A DNA stretch of 64,000 nucleotides from Saccopteryx bilineata (GCF_036850765.1 NC_089495.1:195069847-195133846), one strand, 5' to 3'. Counted from the first letter of the stretch, positions 12,290 through 24,905 are shown. Made by a program: numbers and translations. Notes: generated by a model from the letters alone, not told the origin.

Positions 12290-13340
12290 GATGAATACTA
12301 CATACTACATACTACATATTTATATCAGAAATCTGCTTTTCCCAAAAAAATATTTTTGTGTGTGAAATGTCATGTTGATTCATATACATTTATTTTAATT
12401 TTTCTATAGCATATCAAGGTATGAAAATTGAACCAGTTCACCAATGAGGGCCCTTTAAGTTGGTTTCAGTTCCTGATTCTTTGGAACAATGTTATAATAA
12501 ACATCCTAATACAGCTGTTAGGTTCCCATTGGGCAGTGTTTTGTCTTGCCTACATATCTGGAAGGGAAACTGCTAAATGATAACTTATGTGTGTTTTCAT
12601 TTCTATTAGGCAGAACTTGTCACTCTTCTAAGTGGCTGTCCCAGTTACACTGCCATCAGCTGAGAGTTTGTATTGTAGGTTTTTGATTTTTACCTTTCTG
12701 ATGAATGAAACATGGCATCTCTGGTGTTTTAATTGGCTTGTTCCTGATAACTAGTGAGGTTGAAGCTTCTTCTATGTCCCTATTGGCCCTTTGTTATAAT
12801 AATACATCTTTGTTGATTTTAAGAGCTTGGTTGTGGTTTTTACTGATTTGTAGAAATTCTTCACATATTGTTCATTATCTTCCTATGTCTGTTATTATTA
12901 TCCCAAGTATTTACTTCAAAGCTATCATTTATTTATTTTTAATTTAGTGAGAGGAGAGGAGGCAGAGACAGACTCTCCCATGCTGCCCATCTGGGGCCGC
13001 TGCTCCGTTGCAACCAGAACCATTTTTTAGCACCTGAGGCGGAAGCCATGGAGCCATCCTCACGCTTAGGGCCAACTCGCTCCAATCAAGCCATGACTGC
13101 AGGAGGAGAAGAGAAAGAGAGAGAGAGAGAGAAGCAAGAGGTGGAAGGGTAGAAGAGCAAATGGATGCTTTTCCTGTGTGCCCTGACCAGGAATTGAACC
13201 CAGGATGTCCACAAGCTGGGCTGACGCTCTACCACTGAGCCAACCAACCAGGGGCTATCATTTTTTTAAATTCTTTTGTGTTCATAATTTTTATGACGTA
13301 GTCAAATTTATCAGTTATTTTCTTCATTCTTTGTGCCTTG
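12290..13340 (+). mobile_element. Old LINE-1 3' region, interrupted by a SINE
   Basis: L1-like 3' sequence (e.g. TTATAATAAACATCCTAATA, CAGTTACACTGCCATCAGC, TTGGTTGTGGTTTTTACTGA) on both sides of a SINE at 12932-13253. Confidence 0.5.
12932..13253 (-). mobile_element. tRNA-derived SINE, long class
   Basis: Minus strand; body with GCTCCGTTGCAACCAGAACC and head GAGCCAACCAACCAGGGGC. GCTATCATTT is duplicated. Confidence 0.8.
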
Positions 13341-13960
13341 CTTAAGAATGCCTTTTTATTCTGGGATAAGACTAGCATTTATTGAGAATCTACTATGTGA
13401 CAATCCTTGGACATTTTACATGTTTTCACCTCTAATCCTCATCCCTTTATGGGATTGGCATTGCTATTATCATGCCTATGTTATAGAAAACAAAACCAAG
13501 GCTCAGTGGGACAAAGTCATTTGCCCCAAATCACAGAACCAGTAATCTACGGATGCAGGATTTCAACCTGAATTTACTTGACTCCAAATACTCTCTTCTT
13601 TCTACTTCATAGGCTGTGGGAGAAACCCCACAGGTGCGGGTATTTCAGTCTTCATCTCACCCATTATATTCTAGGTCACGCTCAGTGAGTCAGGGAAGAT
13701 GGAGACACAGAGAATACTTTGAATACTTATTTATTCACTAATCATCAGACATTTCCTGTTGTACCAAGTCTCCTAATGAATGCTGAGGATCCATAGATAA
13801 AACAGGTCAAAACTTAGCTCCCAATGAGGTATCAGTCACAAAGCCATCTCTTCATCAAGGTCCTCTCATTTTATCCAGGCTTGGGGGAAAAAGGATTCCC
13901 CAGATCACACCTATCAGGAAGTCCTAATCTTATTGAACTGTCAAGAATAAATCCGTAGAA

Positions 13961-14098
13961 CCCTGGCCAGATAGCTTCATTGGTTAGAGCATCATCCCAA
14001 AGCACAGAGGTTGCCACTTTGATCCCAAGGCACATGCAGGAACAGATTGATGTTCCTGTCTCTCTCTCTCTTTCTTCACTAAAATCAATTTTTAAAAA
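13961..14098 (+). mobile_element. Short tRNA-derived SINE (VES-like)
   Basis: Head CCCTGGCCAGATAGCTTCAT, a CTCTCTCTC middle and a CACTAAAATCAATTTTT tail, resembling the VES family of bats. Confidence 0.7.
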
Positions 14099-14207
14099 AT
14101 CTGTGGAAAGAAATAAAACAGAGCTACAGCACAGAAACAATTCAAGTGACCCATCCAGCCTTCCCACCAAAAGGGGCCTCCCCGCACCATGCCCAAAGCC
14201 CCCTCGG

Positions 14208-14213
<6 letters not shown>

Positions 14214-14256
<43 letters not shown>
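14214..14256. repeat. (GA)n microsatellite
   Basis: A GAGAGA run interrupted by one AAAG. Non-coding. Confidence 0.85.
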
Positions 14257-14259
<3 letters not shown>

Positions 14260-14479
14260 CACGGTGCTGGAACAGGTGAAACAGCGTTCTTCGGTCTAGG
14301 AATCCAGAACAAGTCCAGGCTTTTCACTGACTCTCTGCTTCGGATCCCCCTGGTAAAATTAGGACACGGGGCCAGAGGGCCCTGCAAAGGTCTCTGCACC
14401 TGTGCATCACACTAGGGTTTCCTGTGGCTCCAGATAACCAGCCAATTGAAGCCATAGCCACTGCAATACTATCTCTTTT

Positions 14480-14897
14480 TTATGTGTTTTTTATTTTTTA
14501 AAGTTTTATTAAGTGAGAGACAAGAGTCAGGGAGGCAGAGACAGACTCCCACATGCACCCTAACCTGGGATCCACCCGGCAAACCCCCTAACAGGGCAAT
14601 ACTCTGCCCAACTGGGACCGCTGCTCTGTTGCTTGGCAACTGAGCTATTTTAGCACCTGTGGTGAGGCCATATAGCCATTCTCAGTGCCTGGGGCCAATT
14701 TGCTTGAATAATTTAAGCCATAGCTGTGGGAGAGGAGTGGAGGAGAAGGAGAGAAAGAGAGAAAGAGAGAGAGAGAAGGGGAGGGGGAGGGGTGGAAAAG
14801 CAAATGGTTGCTTTTCCAGTGTACCTTGACTGAGAATCAAACCAAGGACTTGCACACTCCAGCATGACGCTCTACTGCTGAGCCAATCAGCCAGGGC
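14480..14897 (-). mobile_element. tRNA-derived SINE, long class
   Basis: Minus strand; head GAGCCAATCAGCCAGGGCC at the right. CAAT(A/T)CTATCTC is duplicated. Confidence 0.8.
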
Positions 14898-15313
14898 CAC
14901 AATTCTATCTCAATTGACATAACACCTCTAAACTCTCTCTCTCTCTCTTTTAGCAATAAAACATCGTTTTGAGTCATTATTACTTATTGTTCTAGATATT
15001 ATACTCAGAATTTTATTTACACTTGACAAACATTACTATCTCATTAAATCTTTGCAGAGCTTTTATAAATTAGATAGCATCATCATCATTATCTTCATTT
15101 TATAGAGGAGGAAACTGAGGCTCAGGGAGATTAAGTCACTTGCGTGGCTCTTGTAGCTGCTAAGTGGTAGAGTCAGGTTTGTCTGGCCATCAAGCACTTG
15201 CCGTGTACCACAGAGCTGGACAATCTACCAATGACGTTTTTAAAAATTATGGTAAAATACCTGTAACATCAAATTTACTATAGTCATTAAAATTTTTTTA
15301 AATTACACTTTAT

Positions 15314-15637
15314 GCCTGACCAGGCGGTGGCACAGTGGACAGAGCATGGGACTGGGATGCGGAGGTCCCAGGTTTGAGACCCCAAGGTCGCCAGCTTGAA
15401 CGTGGGCTCATCTGGTTTGAGCAAGGCTTACCAGCTTGAGCCCAAGGTCTCTGGCTTGAGCAAGGGGTCACTCGCTCTGCTGTAGCCCCCCGGTCAAGGC
15501 ACATATGGGAAATCAATCAACGAACAACTAAAGAGCCACAACGAAGAATTGATGCTTCTCATCTCTCTCCGTTCCTGTCTGTCCCTGTCTGTCCCTCTCT
15601 GACTCTCTCTGTCTCTGCCACAAAAAAAAAAAAAAAA
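15314..15637 (+). mobile_element. tRNA-derived SINE, 'CCTGACCAGG' class
   Basis: Head GCCTGACCAGGCGGTGGCAC, poly-A tail and duplication AATTACACTTTA. Confidence 0.88.
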
Positions 15638-15848
15638 AAATTACACTTTACTTTCAATATTATTTTCTATTTTTCTATTGGTTTCAGAGCACCTCCAGTC
15701 TTAAAAAGCACTTTTACCTTTAGTATTTCAGTGGATATAATTGCATCCATTTTAAAGATGGGGAAACTGAGGCTGTGAAAGATCTAATCAATTGCTCATA
15801 GCCACCCAGTCAGTCAGAGGCAGATATGATATTAAAAGATAGAATTCG

Positions 15849-16211
15849 GGCCCTGGCCGGTTGGCTCAGTGGTAGAGCATCAGCCTGGCGTGCAGGAGTC
15901 CCAGGTTCGATTCTTGGCCAGGGCACACAGGAGAAGCGCCCATCTGCTTCTCCACCCCTCCCCCTCTCCTTCCCCTCTGTCTCTCTCTTCCCCTCCCGCA
16001 GCCAAGGTTCCATTGGAGCAAAGTTGGCCCGGGTGCTGAGGATGGCTCCATGGCCTCTGCCTCAGGCGCTAGAATGGCTCTGATTGTGGCAGAGCGATGC
16101 CCCAGATGGGCAGAGCATCGCCCCCTGATGGGCATGCCGGGTGGCATGCGGGAGTCTGTCTGACTGCCTCCCCGTTTCCAACTTAAAAGAAAAATACCAA
16201 AAAAAAAAAAA
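15849..16211 (+). mobile_element. tRNA-derived SINE, long class
   Basis: Head CCCTGGCCGGTTGGCTCAGT, tRNA B-box-like GGTTCGATTC and an A-rich tail. Flanked by AGAATT-type repeats. Confidence 0.85.
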
Positions 16212-16849
16212 GAATTTGTGCACCATTTTTGGGCAGGAAGTGAGAAAATACAAGGCTAGATAATATTTCATTATTCAATAGATTAAGGCTTCAACCCCCA
16301 AACTATGAGCCAAGATAGTTAAGCTGGGTGAACAACAGACAAAACCCTCTTTTTCTGATTTATGATGGCCTAAATTTTAGACCCTAAAGTAGCCTAGAAC
16401 TCAGGCACTGCTCTTCTCCATTTCCACCCCAAGTCCCAAATCCAGTCCTAGCTCCTACTACTCTGACAAGTGGAAAGGCCACCACCAGCAGTATCAGAGA
16501 AACTGTAGCAAAAAGCCTTGCTCCTTCATCTCAGAATAATGTCTGACTCAAAACTCAGAAACTATGACTCAAAATGCCCCGGGATCCAAGGTCAGATTTT
16601 GGAATCTGACCAACAGAGAATCTGAGTGTGAGAAGACACAGGAAGAGAGAAACATCAGGAAAACAGAAAGAAGTGCAGGCTTTGATCAAAACTATGTGAA
16701 AAGCATTACCCCCAACCTGTGTTCCAATCCCTAAAAGATCTTCCCAAAAGGCTGAAGACAGAGAAAGGGGTGTGGGGGAGGGGAAGAAAGAGACAGGGGC
16801 AGGAGAGGGGAGATCCAGTAGTCATAGGTTTTCATGGACAGTCATTTTA
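16212..16849. other. Downstream flank of WFDC15B-like gene
   Basis: No gene and no young repeat recognised. Sequence looks single-copy. Confidence 0.5.
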
Positions 16850-16861
16850 AATATATAGCGC

Positions 16862-16867
16862 TTTATT
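16862..16867 (-). terminator. WFDC15B: WFDC15B-like polyadenylation signal AATAAA
   Basis: AATAAA on the minus strand about 150 bp into the inferred 3' UTR exon that starts at 17015 after a CTCCTCAG acceptor. Confidence 0.6.
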
Positions 16868-17959
16868 TCTTTGTGTTGTTTTCGTATGAATAAGCACTGA
16901 ACTCTGATGGACGGCTCCAGGATGAGGAAATCATGGAAGAGTTGGGAATCAGTTATCCGAGTCTGAGCCTGTACTACCAGCGTCTTCTCAGGCCCAATTA
17001 AGAAGGGGTTTCTACCTGAGGAGAGATGACAGAAGCAGAGATATGAGACGGTGCAAACTGTGCAGGGGACTCGGGCTGAGTCCCAACAGCGCTGTGGTCT
17101 GAATCCTGCCCGGGACCTTCCTCCCAGGAGCACTGAGAACCGGGGCCTGGGCATCAGGAATTCTAGGCCGGCCATCCTCGCGCACGATATAATCTTATAA
17201 TCCTTTACTACGCAATCTAAATGTGAAGTGGAAAGTGATTCCCTGTTACAAGCTGGATGAAAAAACAAGGGCAACCGAAAACAGTCATCATAAAAATTCA
17301 GTAATAGTTGAGGAGCTTAAAGCTAATCTTATCCAAATGTCCCCACCATTCCACAGGGCAGCGACGCCCATGACAGAAAATGAATTCTTTCCTGAGGAGC
17401 GAGGTCTCCTTACTGTCCTCGAGGCGAAAGTTTCAGGGCAGATGCCAATGGGAAAGCTCTGATCACAATGATTTCCGGGGACACGGACAGGTCTCGGCTG
17501 CCTCTGGATCACCTGGCTCTCCAAAATGTTCTGGGGCAAAGTCAAGAACAGCAAGTGTGAGGTTTCTTACCTCAATTCAGAGTGTTCCAGGGCTCCATGC
17601 ACTGATATCTACAGTTGTAGAAACAACACTTCTTGGCCTTCTGGCATCCGCTATCCTGCCGGCACACAGGTATCATTCTGAAAGGGCAATCGTTTAAGAA
17701 CTCTGGGCAGTATCCGGATTTCTTCAACGCTGAGGAGAAAAGCCCCAGAGTGAGTTGGGGGCACCTGTGCATTGTGGCCGGGCATCAGTGCCAGCTTGTC
17801 CCATGGACCCCTCTGAGGAAGTGCTCCCCACCCCTGCCACACACAGCACCGCCTCGCCCTGCACTCACTCTTCTTCTTCTGCACTCCACCGGGCTGCGCC
17901 AGGTGGAAGCAAAAAAGGAGGAAGATCACGGTGAGTACAAAGAGGCTTCTCAGCTTCAT
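16862..17959 (-). CDS. WFDC15B: Single-WAP-domain secreted protein, WFDC15B-like (82 aa, 2 coding exons + UTR exon)
   Basis: Small secreted whey-acidic-protein-domain protein; the family is linked to antimicrobial or antiprotease activity at mucosal and reproductive epithelia, but the function here is inferred. Coding exon 1 runs 17959-17869 and encodes a hydrophobic signal peptide (residues 1-22, starting MKLRSLFVL) and a lysine stretch; its donor is GTGAGT. Coding exon 2 runs 17729-17572 and encodes one WAP domain with all eight cysteines, including the KCCF motif and an 'IPVCRQD' loop; TGA is at 17574-17572, followed by donor GTAAGA. A 3' UTR exon starts at 17015 and has AATAAA at 16867-16862. 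Joined length is 82 aa. From memory, the GYCPE...CPF...IP.CR.D.GC...KCCF pattern and the C-terminal PW match rodent Wfdc15b (SWAM1). An upstream in-frame ATG at 17974 would add five residues but lies very close to the expected cap site, so MKL is preferred. The other candidate is another single-WAP paralogue. Confidence 0.85.
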
Positions 17960-17998
17960 CTCGCAGTAGTGCATGGGTGAACACAGCGGGGGCAGCTG

Positions 17999-18005
17999 TT
18001 TATAT
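17999..18005 (-). promoter_or_regulatory. TATA box of WFDC15B-like gene
   Basis: On the minus strand an ATATAAA motif lies about 40 bp upstream of the chosen ATG (17959). This is the spacing expected for a short 5' UTR. It supports transcription starting near 17970. Confidence 0.55.
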
Positions 18006-18450
18006 GTCTATGGCAGGGGCCCGCCGGCAGGGGGAGCTGTCGTCCCAACGGCCCAAAGTCAGAAGTGCAATATTGAAGTTCTTTGAAAATACAAAGGTCA
18101 CACAGATCGGTTGTGGGACTGCAAACATGTTGAGAATAGAACTGCAAACCCTTTACATTATTGGCCTGTTAAAAAAAATTGGGAAAGAATTTTCCCTTGA
18201 ATTTGGACTGAAGCACACAAAGGACAGGCCAAGCTAGAGCCAGAAGACAGTGGTGTAGAGGCACAGGAAAAACAAGAAGACACCAGGGGGCAGCTACAGG
18301 ACCACAGTAGGAGGAAAGGAGAGGAACCGCACACCTGCACAGTCACTATTATCAGAAATAAGCAAACAACTTTGATACCAAAACATGACAATGATATCAC
18401 CTGCAAGGAAAACTATATGCCAATCTTGCGAGAAAAATGAGGCAAAAATT

Positions 18451-18802
18451 GGCCCTGGCAGGTTGGCTCAGCGGTAGAGTGTCAGCCTGGCGTGTGGAAG
18501 TGCCAGGTTCAGTTCCCAGTCAGGGCACACAGAAGAAACGACCATCTGCTTCTCCACATCCCACCCCCTTCTTGTCCTCTCGCAGCCATGGCTTAAGCAG
18601 TTTGAGCAAGTTGGCTCCCAGTGCTGAGGGCTTCTGTTTCCGCCTCCACCTCAGGTACTAAAATGGCTTGAGCAATGGAGCAACACCCCAGATAGGCAGA
18701 GCATTGCCCCCCAGTGGGCTTACTGGGTGTATCCCGGTCACGGTGCATGCAGGAGTCTGCCTCTGCCTCCATGCCTCTCACATAAAAATAAATAAATAAA
18801 CT
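18451..18802 (+). mobile_element. tRNA-derived SINE, long class
   Basis: Head CCCTGGCAGGTTGGCTCAGC and an AAATAAATAAATAAA tail; duplication AGGCAAAAAT. Just upstream of the WFDC15B-like promoter. Confidence 0.85.
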
Positions 18803-19768
18803 AAGGCAAAAATCCTAAACAAAATATTAGCCAGTGAATTTTGTCCTATATAAAAATGATGATACATCGTGAACAAGTGGGGAGTTATTTCAACAATGTC
18901 TAGTAAGTTTAATATTCTAAAGTAACTCAATGGAATAGTCCTTATTAATATAATAAAGGGAAAAGCATATGGTCATTTTCATATCATTAGTAAAATATGT
19001 GCAAAATCACTAAATCAATTACCAGATTAATCAATTAATCAATAAATGATAGAAGAATATAATAACCTAGGATTAGAAGTTCATTTTAATTTGATAGCTA
19101 GCCTCTACAATAACCCTACTGCTTTCAGGAAGCCATTAGAACACTGACAAATATGGCTAAGATCAACCTTTTCAGAACCCCAGAACTTCACCAAAGGCTC
19201 ACAACAATCCACGGAGTGTTTATTCAAGAAAGAGAGGTGGATCTCGGCAAGAAGAGTTTGACTTGCCCTATCCCCATCCTTTTCTCCTAGCTGTGTGGTG
19301 GCCCTGAAGCCAGCAGGCTCACCCAGCAGCCCATGAGCACCAGCAGCTCAGCCACCGCAGCAGGGAGAATGGACTACATGCTACACCAAAGCTCCACCTT
19401 CGGGAAATGTCACCATTTGACCTGTCCAGTAGTTTCATAAAAAGCTCTGTCCTTGGGGCATTTTTTTTTTTTTTTTAGAAATTAAATTTAAGAGGGTGAC
19501 ATTGTTCAAAGAGTACAGAGGTTTAATCCACCCACCTAACTCAGAGCTTGCTCTTTGTGGTCAAGTCTATCCATGGATCAGTTTTTTGACAGCACAGCTT
19601 CTTCAGACAGGGAGACCAGCTGGAGCTGATAAGAAGCTGACCAAAAAACATAAAAGGAAAAAGTGAGAGATGAGCTATCGAGGAGGGTTTGAAAATCTCT
19701 TTCTTATTTGTGGGAATCTAGAAGGTCACACACACATGTGGGCGTGTACCCATGCCCAGTGCTATGTA
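18803..19768. other. Intergenic stretch upstream of WFDC15B-like gene
   Basis: AT-rich with an A-rich, L1-like fragment near 18880-19080. No gene seen. Confidence 0.45.
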
Positions 19769-20461
19769 TGTGAAGCCAATAGCCAGGGCCACCATCACAG
19801 CAGCCTGGCCCATGCAGGTTCGCATTGGATTCGGACAGATGGTAATGAAACAACGGAGCCAAGTACTGATGGGCCATTAGTTTTAATCCTAGCTTGCACC
19901 CGGTGGGCAAGAAATACACACACTGGGCTCCAAACCCCACTCATTCAGTGCTCACAAAGCCACTGACTTATCCGAGTTTCCTAGAAGCAAAGGTTTCTAG
20001 CTCACCAGTCTCATTCACCTCTGCTCCTCAACTCCTCTCTGCACAAACTGCACAAACTGGCTTCTCCTTCAACACTCCACCATCTTGGCTGCCTCTCCTC
20101 TCCTCCACGTGGCCTTTCTCTGCTCTCTCCTCTAATGCTAATCTCAGGAACCGAGAGAGCAAGCTCCCAGTCTGCCCCCATTTTATAGTGTAGAAATCAA
20201 AACCTTTAATCCAATATACAAATAAGGAAGTCTCTAATACAAAGTCATTTATCTGAGGCATAATGAGATTCCTCATGAGAGTTCACCACCCCACATCAAA
20301 AAGGGTGGGAAAGGCTTAGTCCTAAAACCAAGTCCCAGGCTACAAGGATCCTGCATGCCCACAGCCCGCCCCAACACACATTAATATCACCTGGGCAACG
20401 GGCTTCCATATGGATAGCACCATCTTTAACAAAGTGAGCATAGTATTTTATCTGCTCAACA
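19769..20461 (-). mobile_element. Solo LTR, young ERV family (copy 2)
   Basis: Same family as the copy at 167-878. Flanks ATGTA (19764-19768) and GTGTA (20462-20466) match at 4 of 5 bases. Confidence 0.8.
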
Positions 20462-20621
20462 GTGTACATGTCTCAGTTATTGTAAAATGAGTGACCTGGT
20501 CTCTTAATACCCATCTGGCTTGAGAAAGACTACAAGATTCTAAGCAAAGGTCTCTGTGTGGTGAGGAGTAAATTGGCAAGAGAAGAGCAGGAAGACATCA
20601 AAATGGTGTAGGACACTTGGC

Positions 20622-20997
20622 CTTTTTTTTTTTTTTTTGTATTTTTCTGAAGTTGGAAAGGGGAAGGCAGTCAGACAGACTCCCGCATGCGCCTGACCGG
20701 GATCCACCTGGCATGCCCACCAGGGGGCGATGCTCTGCCCATCTGGGGCATTGCTCTGTTGCAACCAGAGCCATTCTAGCACCTGAGGCAGAGGCCATGG
20801 AGCCATCCTCAGCGCCTGGGCCAACGTTGCTCCAATGGAGCCTCGGCTGCAAGAGGTGAAGAGAGAGAGAGAGGAAGGAGAGGGGGAGGGGTGGAGAAGC
20901 AGATGGGCGCTTCTCCTGTGTGCCCTGGCCGGGAATCAAACCTAGGACTCCTGCACGCCAGGCTGACGCTCTACCACTGAGCCAACCGGCCAGGGCC
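20622..20997 (-). mobile_element. tRNA-derived SINE, long class
   Basis: Minus strand; head GAGCCAACCGGCCAGGGC at the right. CACTTGG is duplicated on both sides. Confidence 0.85.
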
Positions 20998-21209
20998 CAC
21001 TTGGTCTTTTGCGCAATGTCCATTAATAGTTGAATTGTTCTTATCTTCCCCTCAAATTTACATTATCTTTGATTCTCCACTTTGGTTTGAGTCACTCTAT
21101 TTTCCTGGAATTCCTGTTACAAACTTGTTCTCTGGTACAGTTAAACAAATCTTTTTTTTTTTAAGACTTTTAAATTTTTATTTATAATTATTTAAAAAAA
21201 TTTTTTTTA

Positions 21210-21328
21210 GCCTGACCTGTGGTGGCGCAGTGGATAAAGCGTCGACCTGGAAATGCTGAGGTCGCTGGTTCAAAACCTGAGCTTGCCTGGTCAAGGCACA
21301 TATCGGAGTTGATGCTCCCAGCTCCTCC

Positions 21329-21378
<50 letters not shown>

Positions 21379-21401
21379 AAAATGAATAAATAAAAAAAAA
21401 T
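21210..21401 (+). mobile_element. tRNA-derived SINE, short class
   Basis: Head GCCTGACCTGTGGTGGCGCA, (CT)n and an AAAATGAATAAATAAA tail. Confidence 0.85.
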
Positions 21402-21420
21402 GTTTCTACATAAAAAAAAA

Positions 21421-22166
21421 AAAAATTTTTTTTAGGTGAGAGGAGGGGAGATAGTGAGGCAGACTCCCGCATGCGCCCTTACCAGGATCCACCCAGCAAC
21501 CCCATCAGGGGCCAATGCTCCAGTACCTAGCTATTCTTTTTTTTTTTTTTGTATTTTTCTGAAGCTGGAAACAGGGAGAGACAGTCAGACAGACTACCGC
21601 ATGCCCCCGACCGGGATCCACCCGGCACGCCCACCAGGGGCGATGCTCTGCCCACCAGGGGGCGATGCTCTGCCCCTCTGGGGCGTTGCTCTGCCATGAC
21701 CAGAGCCACTCTAGTGCCTGGGGCAGAGGCCAAGGAGCCACCCTCAGCGCCCGGGCCATTGTTGCTCTAGTGGAGCCTCGGCTGCCGGAGGGGAAGAGAG
21801 AGACAGAGAGGAAGGAGAGGGGGAGGGGTGGAGAAGCAGATGGGCGCTTCTCCTGTGTGCCCTGGCCGGGAATCGAACCCAGGACTTCTGCACACCAGGC
21901 CGACGCTCTACCACTGAGCCAACCGGCCAGGGCTACCTAGCTATTTTTAGCACCTGAGGCTGCTGCGCTCCAACGGAGCATCCTCAGCACCTGGGGCAGT
22001 GCTTAAACCAATTTAATCACTAGCTGCAGGAGAGAAAGAGAAAAGAAGAGTAGGAGAAGGGGAGAAACAGATGGTCATTTCTCCTGTGTGCCCTGATGGA
22101 GAATTGATCCTGGGACGTCCATACGCCAGGCCAATGCTCTATCCACTGAGCCACCAGCCAGGGCCT
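21421..22166 (-). mobile_element. tRNA-derived SINE, long class, split by a second long SINE
   Basis: Pieces 21421-21536 and 21934-22166 form one decayed long SINE (head GAGCCACCAGCCAGGGCC). The break carries the duplication TACCTAGCTATT. Confidence 0.75.
21537..21933 (-). mobile_element. tRNA-derived SINE, long class, nested
   Basis: Well-preserved minus-strand copy with a duplicated 'CACCAGGGGGCGATGCTCTG' segment inside. Inserted in the older long SINE. Confidence 0.85.
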
Positions 22167-22179
22167 AAAGATTTAATTG

Positions 22180-22332
22180 ATTTTTTTTTTTTTAGAAAGA
22201 GAGACAGAAACATCAATTTATTGTCCCACCTATTTATGCATTCACTGGTTGCTTCTTGAATGTGCCCTGACTAGGGATACCTTCATGTTTCAGAGTGAGG
22301 CTCTAAACAACTGAGCTATTCAGCCAGGGCCC
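22180..22332 (-). mobile_element. Short tRNA-derived SINE (VES-like)
   Basis: Minus strand; GAAACATCAATTTATTGTCC and head GAGCTATTCAGCCAGGGCC. Confidence 0.65.
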
Positions 22333-23076
22333 AGCAAGTCTTTTTTTTAAAGGCTACTAGTCCTCTTGACTTAGTCACATCTTAAATAAAGAGAAAAGGC
22401 ATTTCAGGACAGACAGTTCCTGACTTCAGCTCTGCCCTTGACCCCTAGTATGGATTCTGACGGCATTTCTAGACTTCGGTTTCTCCATCTGCCAGATGAA
22501 GGTATTTGTCTGGCTTATGTCAAAGGGGACTTTTGTGATAAGGTGCCAAGGAACTGCAAAATTGTTAACATGAAAATTTTAAAAGGAAGAGTCATGCCCC
22601 TTACCCCTCTTTTCTGAGGAAGAAAAAACAAGAAGAAGAGCTTACAGGGGCAAAAATCAGCTAGTCATATAGTTTAACTAGTTCCTATTGTTCTCTGCAA
22701 GGACTGATGCCACTTGCTAGACAGAGCAAAGAAGCTAGAACCTATCTGAAAATCCCTTCCTCTTCTCTTCTCTTAAAAGCCTTCAGGAAACAATGTTTAC
22801 GTACCTTAATTAAAAATTCCTACACTAATCCTGACTTCCTCCCATCCTGGAGTCATGAGAGTGACCTATACCTCTAGACAAAGGGATCACCAGCTCCCAC
22901 CCTCCTGCATGAAAAACCTGTATTCTGTAACATTTTATATGCTTTCTAATAATCATCATTTTGAAATTTTTTGTATGTGCAAAACTAGTAAACTAAGTAA
23001 ACGGGGACTAGCTTTGGACTTCCTAATAAGCTAACCCCAACCCTCTTTGCAAAAGTAACTTCATTTAGTTTCTCTC

Positions 23077-23762
23077 TGTAAAGCCAGCAGCCCGGCCCAT
23101 GCAGGTTCGCATTGGATTCGGACAGTCGGTAAAGAAACAACGGAGCCACAAACTGGTGGGTCATAGTCTTTAATCCTAGCTTGCACCCGGCAGGCAAGTA
23201 AAAACACACACTGGGCTCCAAAACCCAATCACATTCAGTGCTCACAAAGCCACTGACTTATCCGAGTTTCCTAGAATCAAAGGTTTCTAGCTCACCAGCC
23301 TTATTCTCCTCAGTTCCCCATCTCCTTCCTTATCCCAGATACAAACTCTACACAAACTGGCATTTCACTCAGCACTCCGCCATCTTGGCTGCTTTTCCTG
23401 GCTCCTCCACGTGGCCTCCTTCCGCTGCTGGCTCTACTCTCTCTGCTCTCTCATGCTAATCTCAGGAACCAAGAGCACAAACTCCTGCTCCGTCCCCATT
23501 TTATAGTGTAGAAATCCAAACCCTTAATCCAATATACAAAATAGGGAAGTCTCTAATACAAAGTCACTTTCTGAGGCATGATTGGATTGTACCACCCCAC
23601 ATCAAAAAGGGGTGGGAAAGGCTTAATCCCAAAACCAAGCCCCAGGCTACAAGGATCCTGCCTGCCCCCAACACACATTAATATCACCTGGGCAACGGCC
23701 TCCACGTGGGCAGCAGCGTTATCTTTTACAAAGTGAGCATAATACATTTTATCTGCCCAACA
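23077..23762 (-). mobile_element. Solo LTR, young ERV family (copy 3)
   Basis: Perfect 5-bp duplication CTCTC at 23072-23076 and 23763-23767. Inserted in older LTR unit I. Confidence 0.88.
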
Positions 23763-24032
23763 CTCTCCTTATCCTAAAGTAAACATTTCCCACTATTGTG
23801 GCAACAGGAATAGGTTGTAAATCCTAGAAGGTTTGGGAATGTCTTTGTCAGGTATGTAAAACACTCGTCACTACTGTGTTATCTTATGGTCTTGGTGTGT
23901 AGGAGTGTTTTTTCCTTTTGACAGATCCTATAGATAAATATTATAAACAAGACAGCAAAAATTCAATAAGCTTGTTAGTAAATGACTTTTATACCATGCT
24001 CCCCCCCCCAACCAGTATGTGATTATGTCTAT

Positions 24033-24745
24033 TGTAAAGCCAGTAGCCACGGCCACCATCACAGCAGCCCAGCCCATGCAGGTTCGTACTGGATTCGGAC
24101 AGTCGGTAAAGAAACAACGGAGCCAAAAACTGGTGGGCCATCATCTTTAGTTCTAGCTTGCACCCGGCGGGCAAGTAAAAACACACAATGGGCTCCAAAA
24201 CCCACTCACATTCAGTGCTCACAAAGCTACTGACTTATCCGAGTTTCCTAGAATCAAAGGTTTCTAGCTCACCAGGCTTATTCACCTCTGTTCTCCATCT
24301 CCTTCTTTCTCCCTGCACAAAATCTGCACAAACTGGCTTCTCACGCAACACTCCGCCATCTTGGCTGCTTCTCCTGGCCTCCTCCATGTGGCCTTTCTCT
24401 GCTCTCTGCTGTGCTCTCTCTGCTCTCTCATGCTAATCTCAGGAACCAAGAGCTCAAGCTCCTGTTCTGCCCCCATTTTATAGTGTAGATTCATAACCTT
24501 TAATTCAATATACAAAACAGGGAAGTTTCTAATACAAAGTCACTTATCTGGGGCATGATGGGATTCTACCACCCCACATCAAAACGGGTGGGAAAGGCTT
24601 AATCCTAAAACTAAGCCCCAGGCTACAAGGATCCTGCCTGCCCACAGCCCACAGAGACACACATTAATATCACCTGGGCAACGGCCTCCACGTGGGCAGC
24701 GCCATCTTTAACAAAGTGAGCATAATACATTTTATCCGCCCAACA
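24033..24745 (-). mobile_element. Solo LTR, young ERV family (copy 4)
   Basis: Perfect 5-bp duplication TCTAT at 24028-24032 and 24746-24750. Inserted in older LTR unit I. Confidence 0.88.
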
Positions 24746-24905
24746 TCTATATAACCAGCCTTAGAGCTATATTCTGGACTGCATGATTTGGAATTATGCC
24801 CCATGCATGTCATCAACTTAATAATAATAAAGCTCCTTCTAAAATTTCTTCTACAACCTATCTTGGTGTCTCTATATAACTCGCAGGATTACTTGACAAC
24901 ACTTT

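Noticed and set aside
14214..14256. Regularly spaced repeats resembling a CRISPR array
   Set aside because: Simple GA microsatellite in a vertebrate genome; no repeat-spacer structure anywhere in the window.
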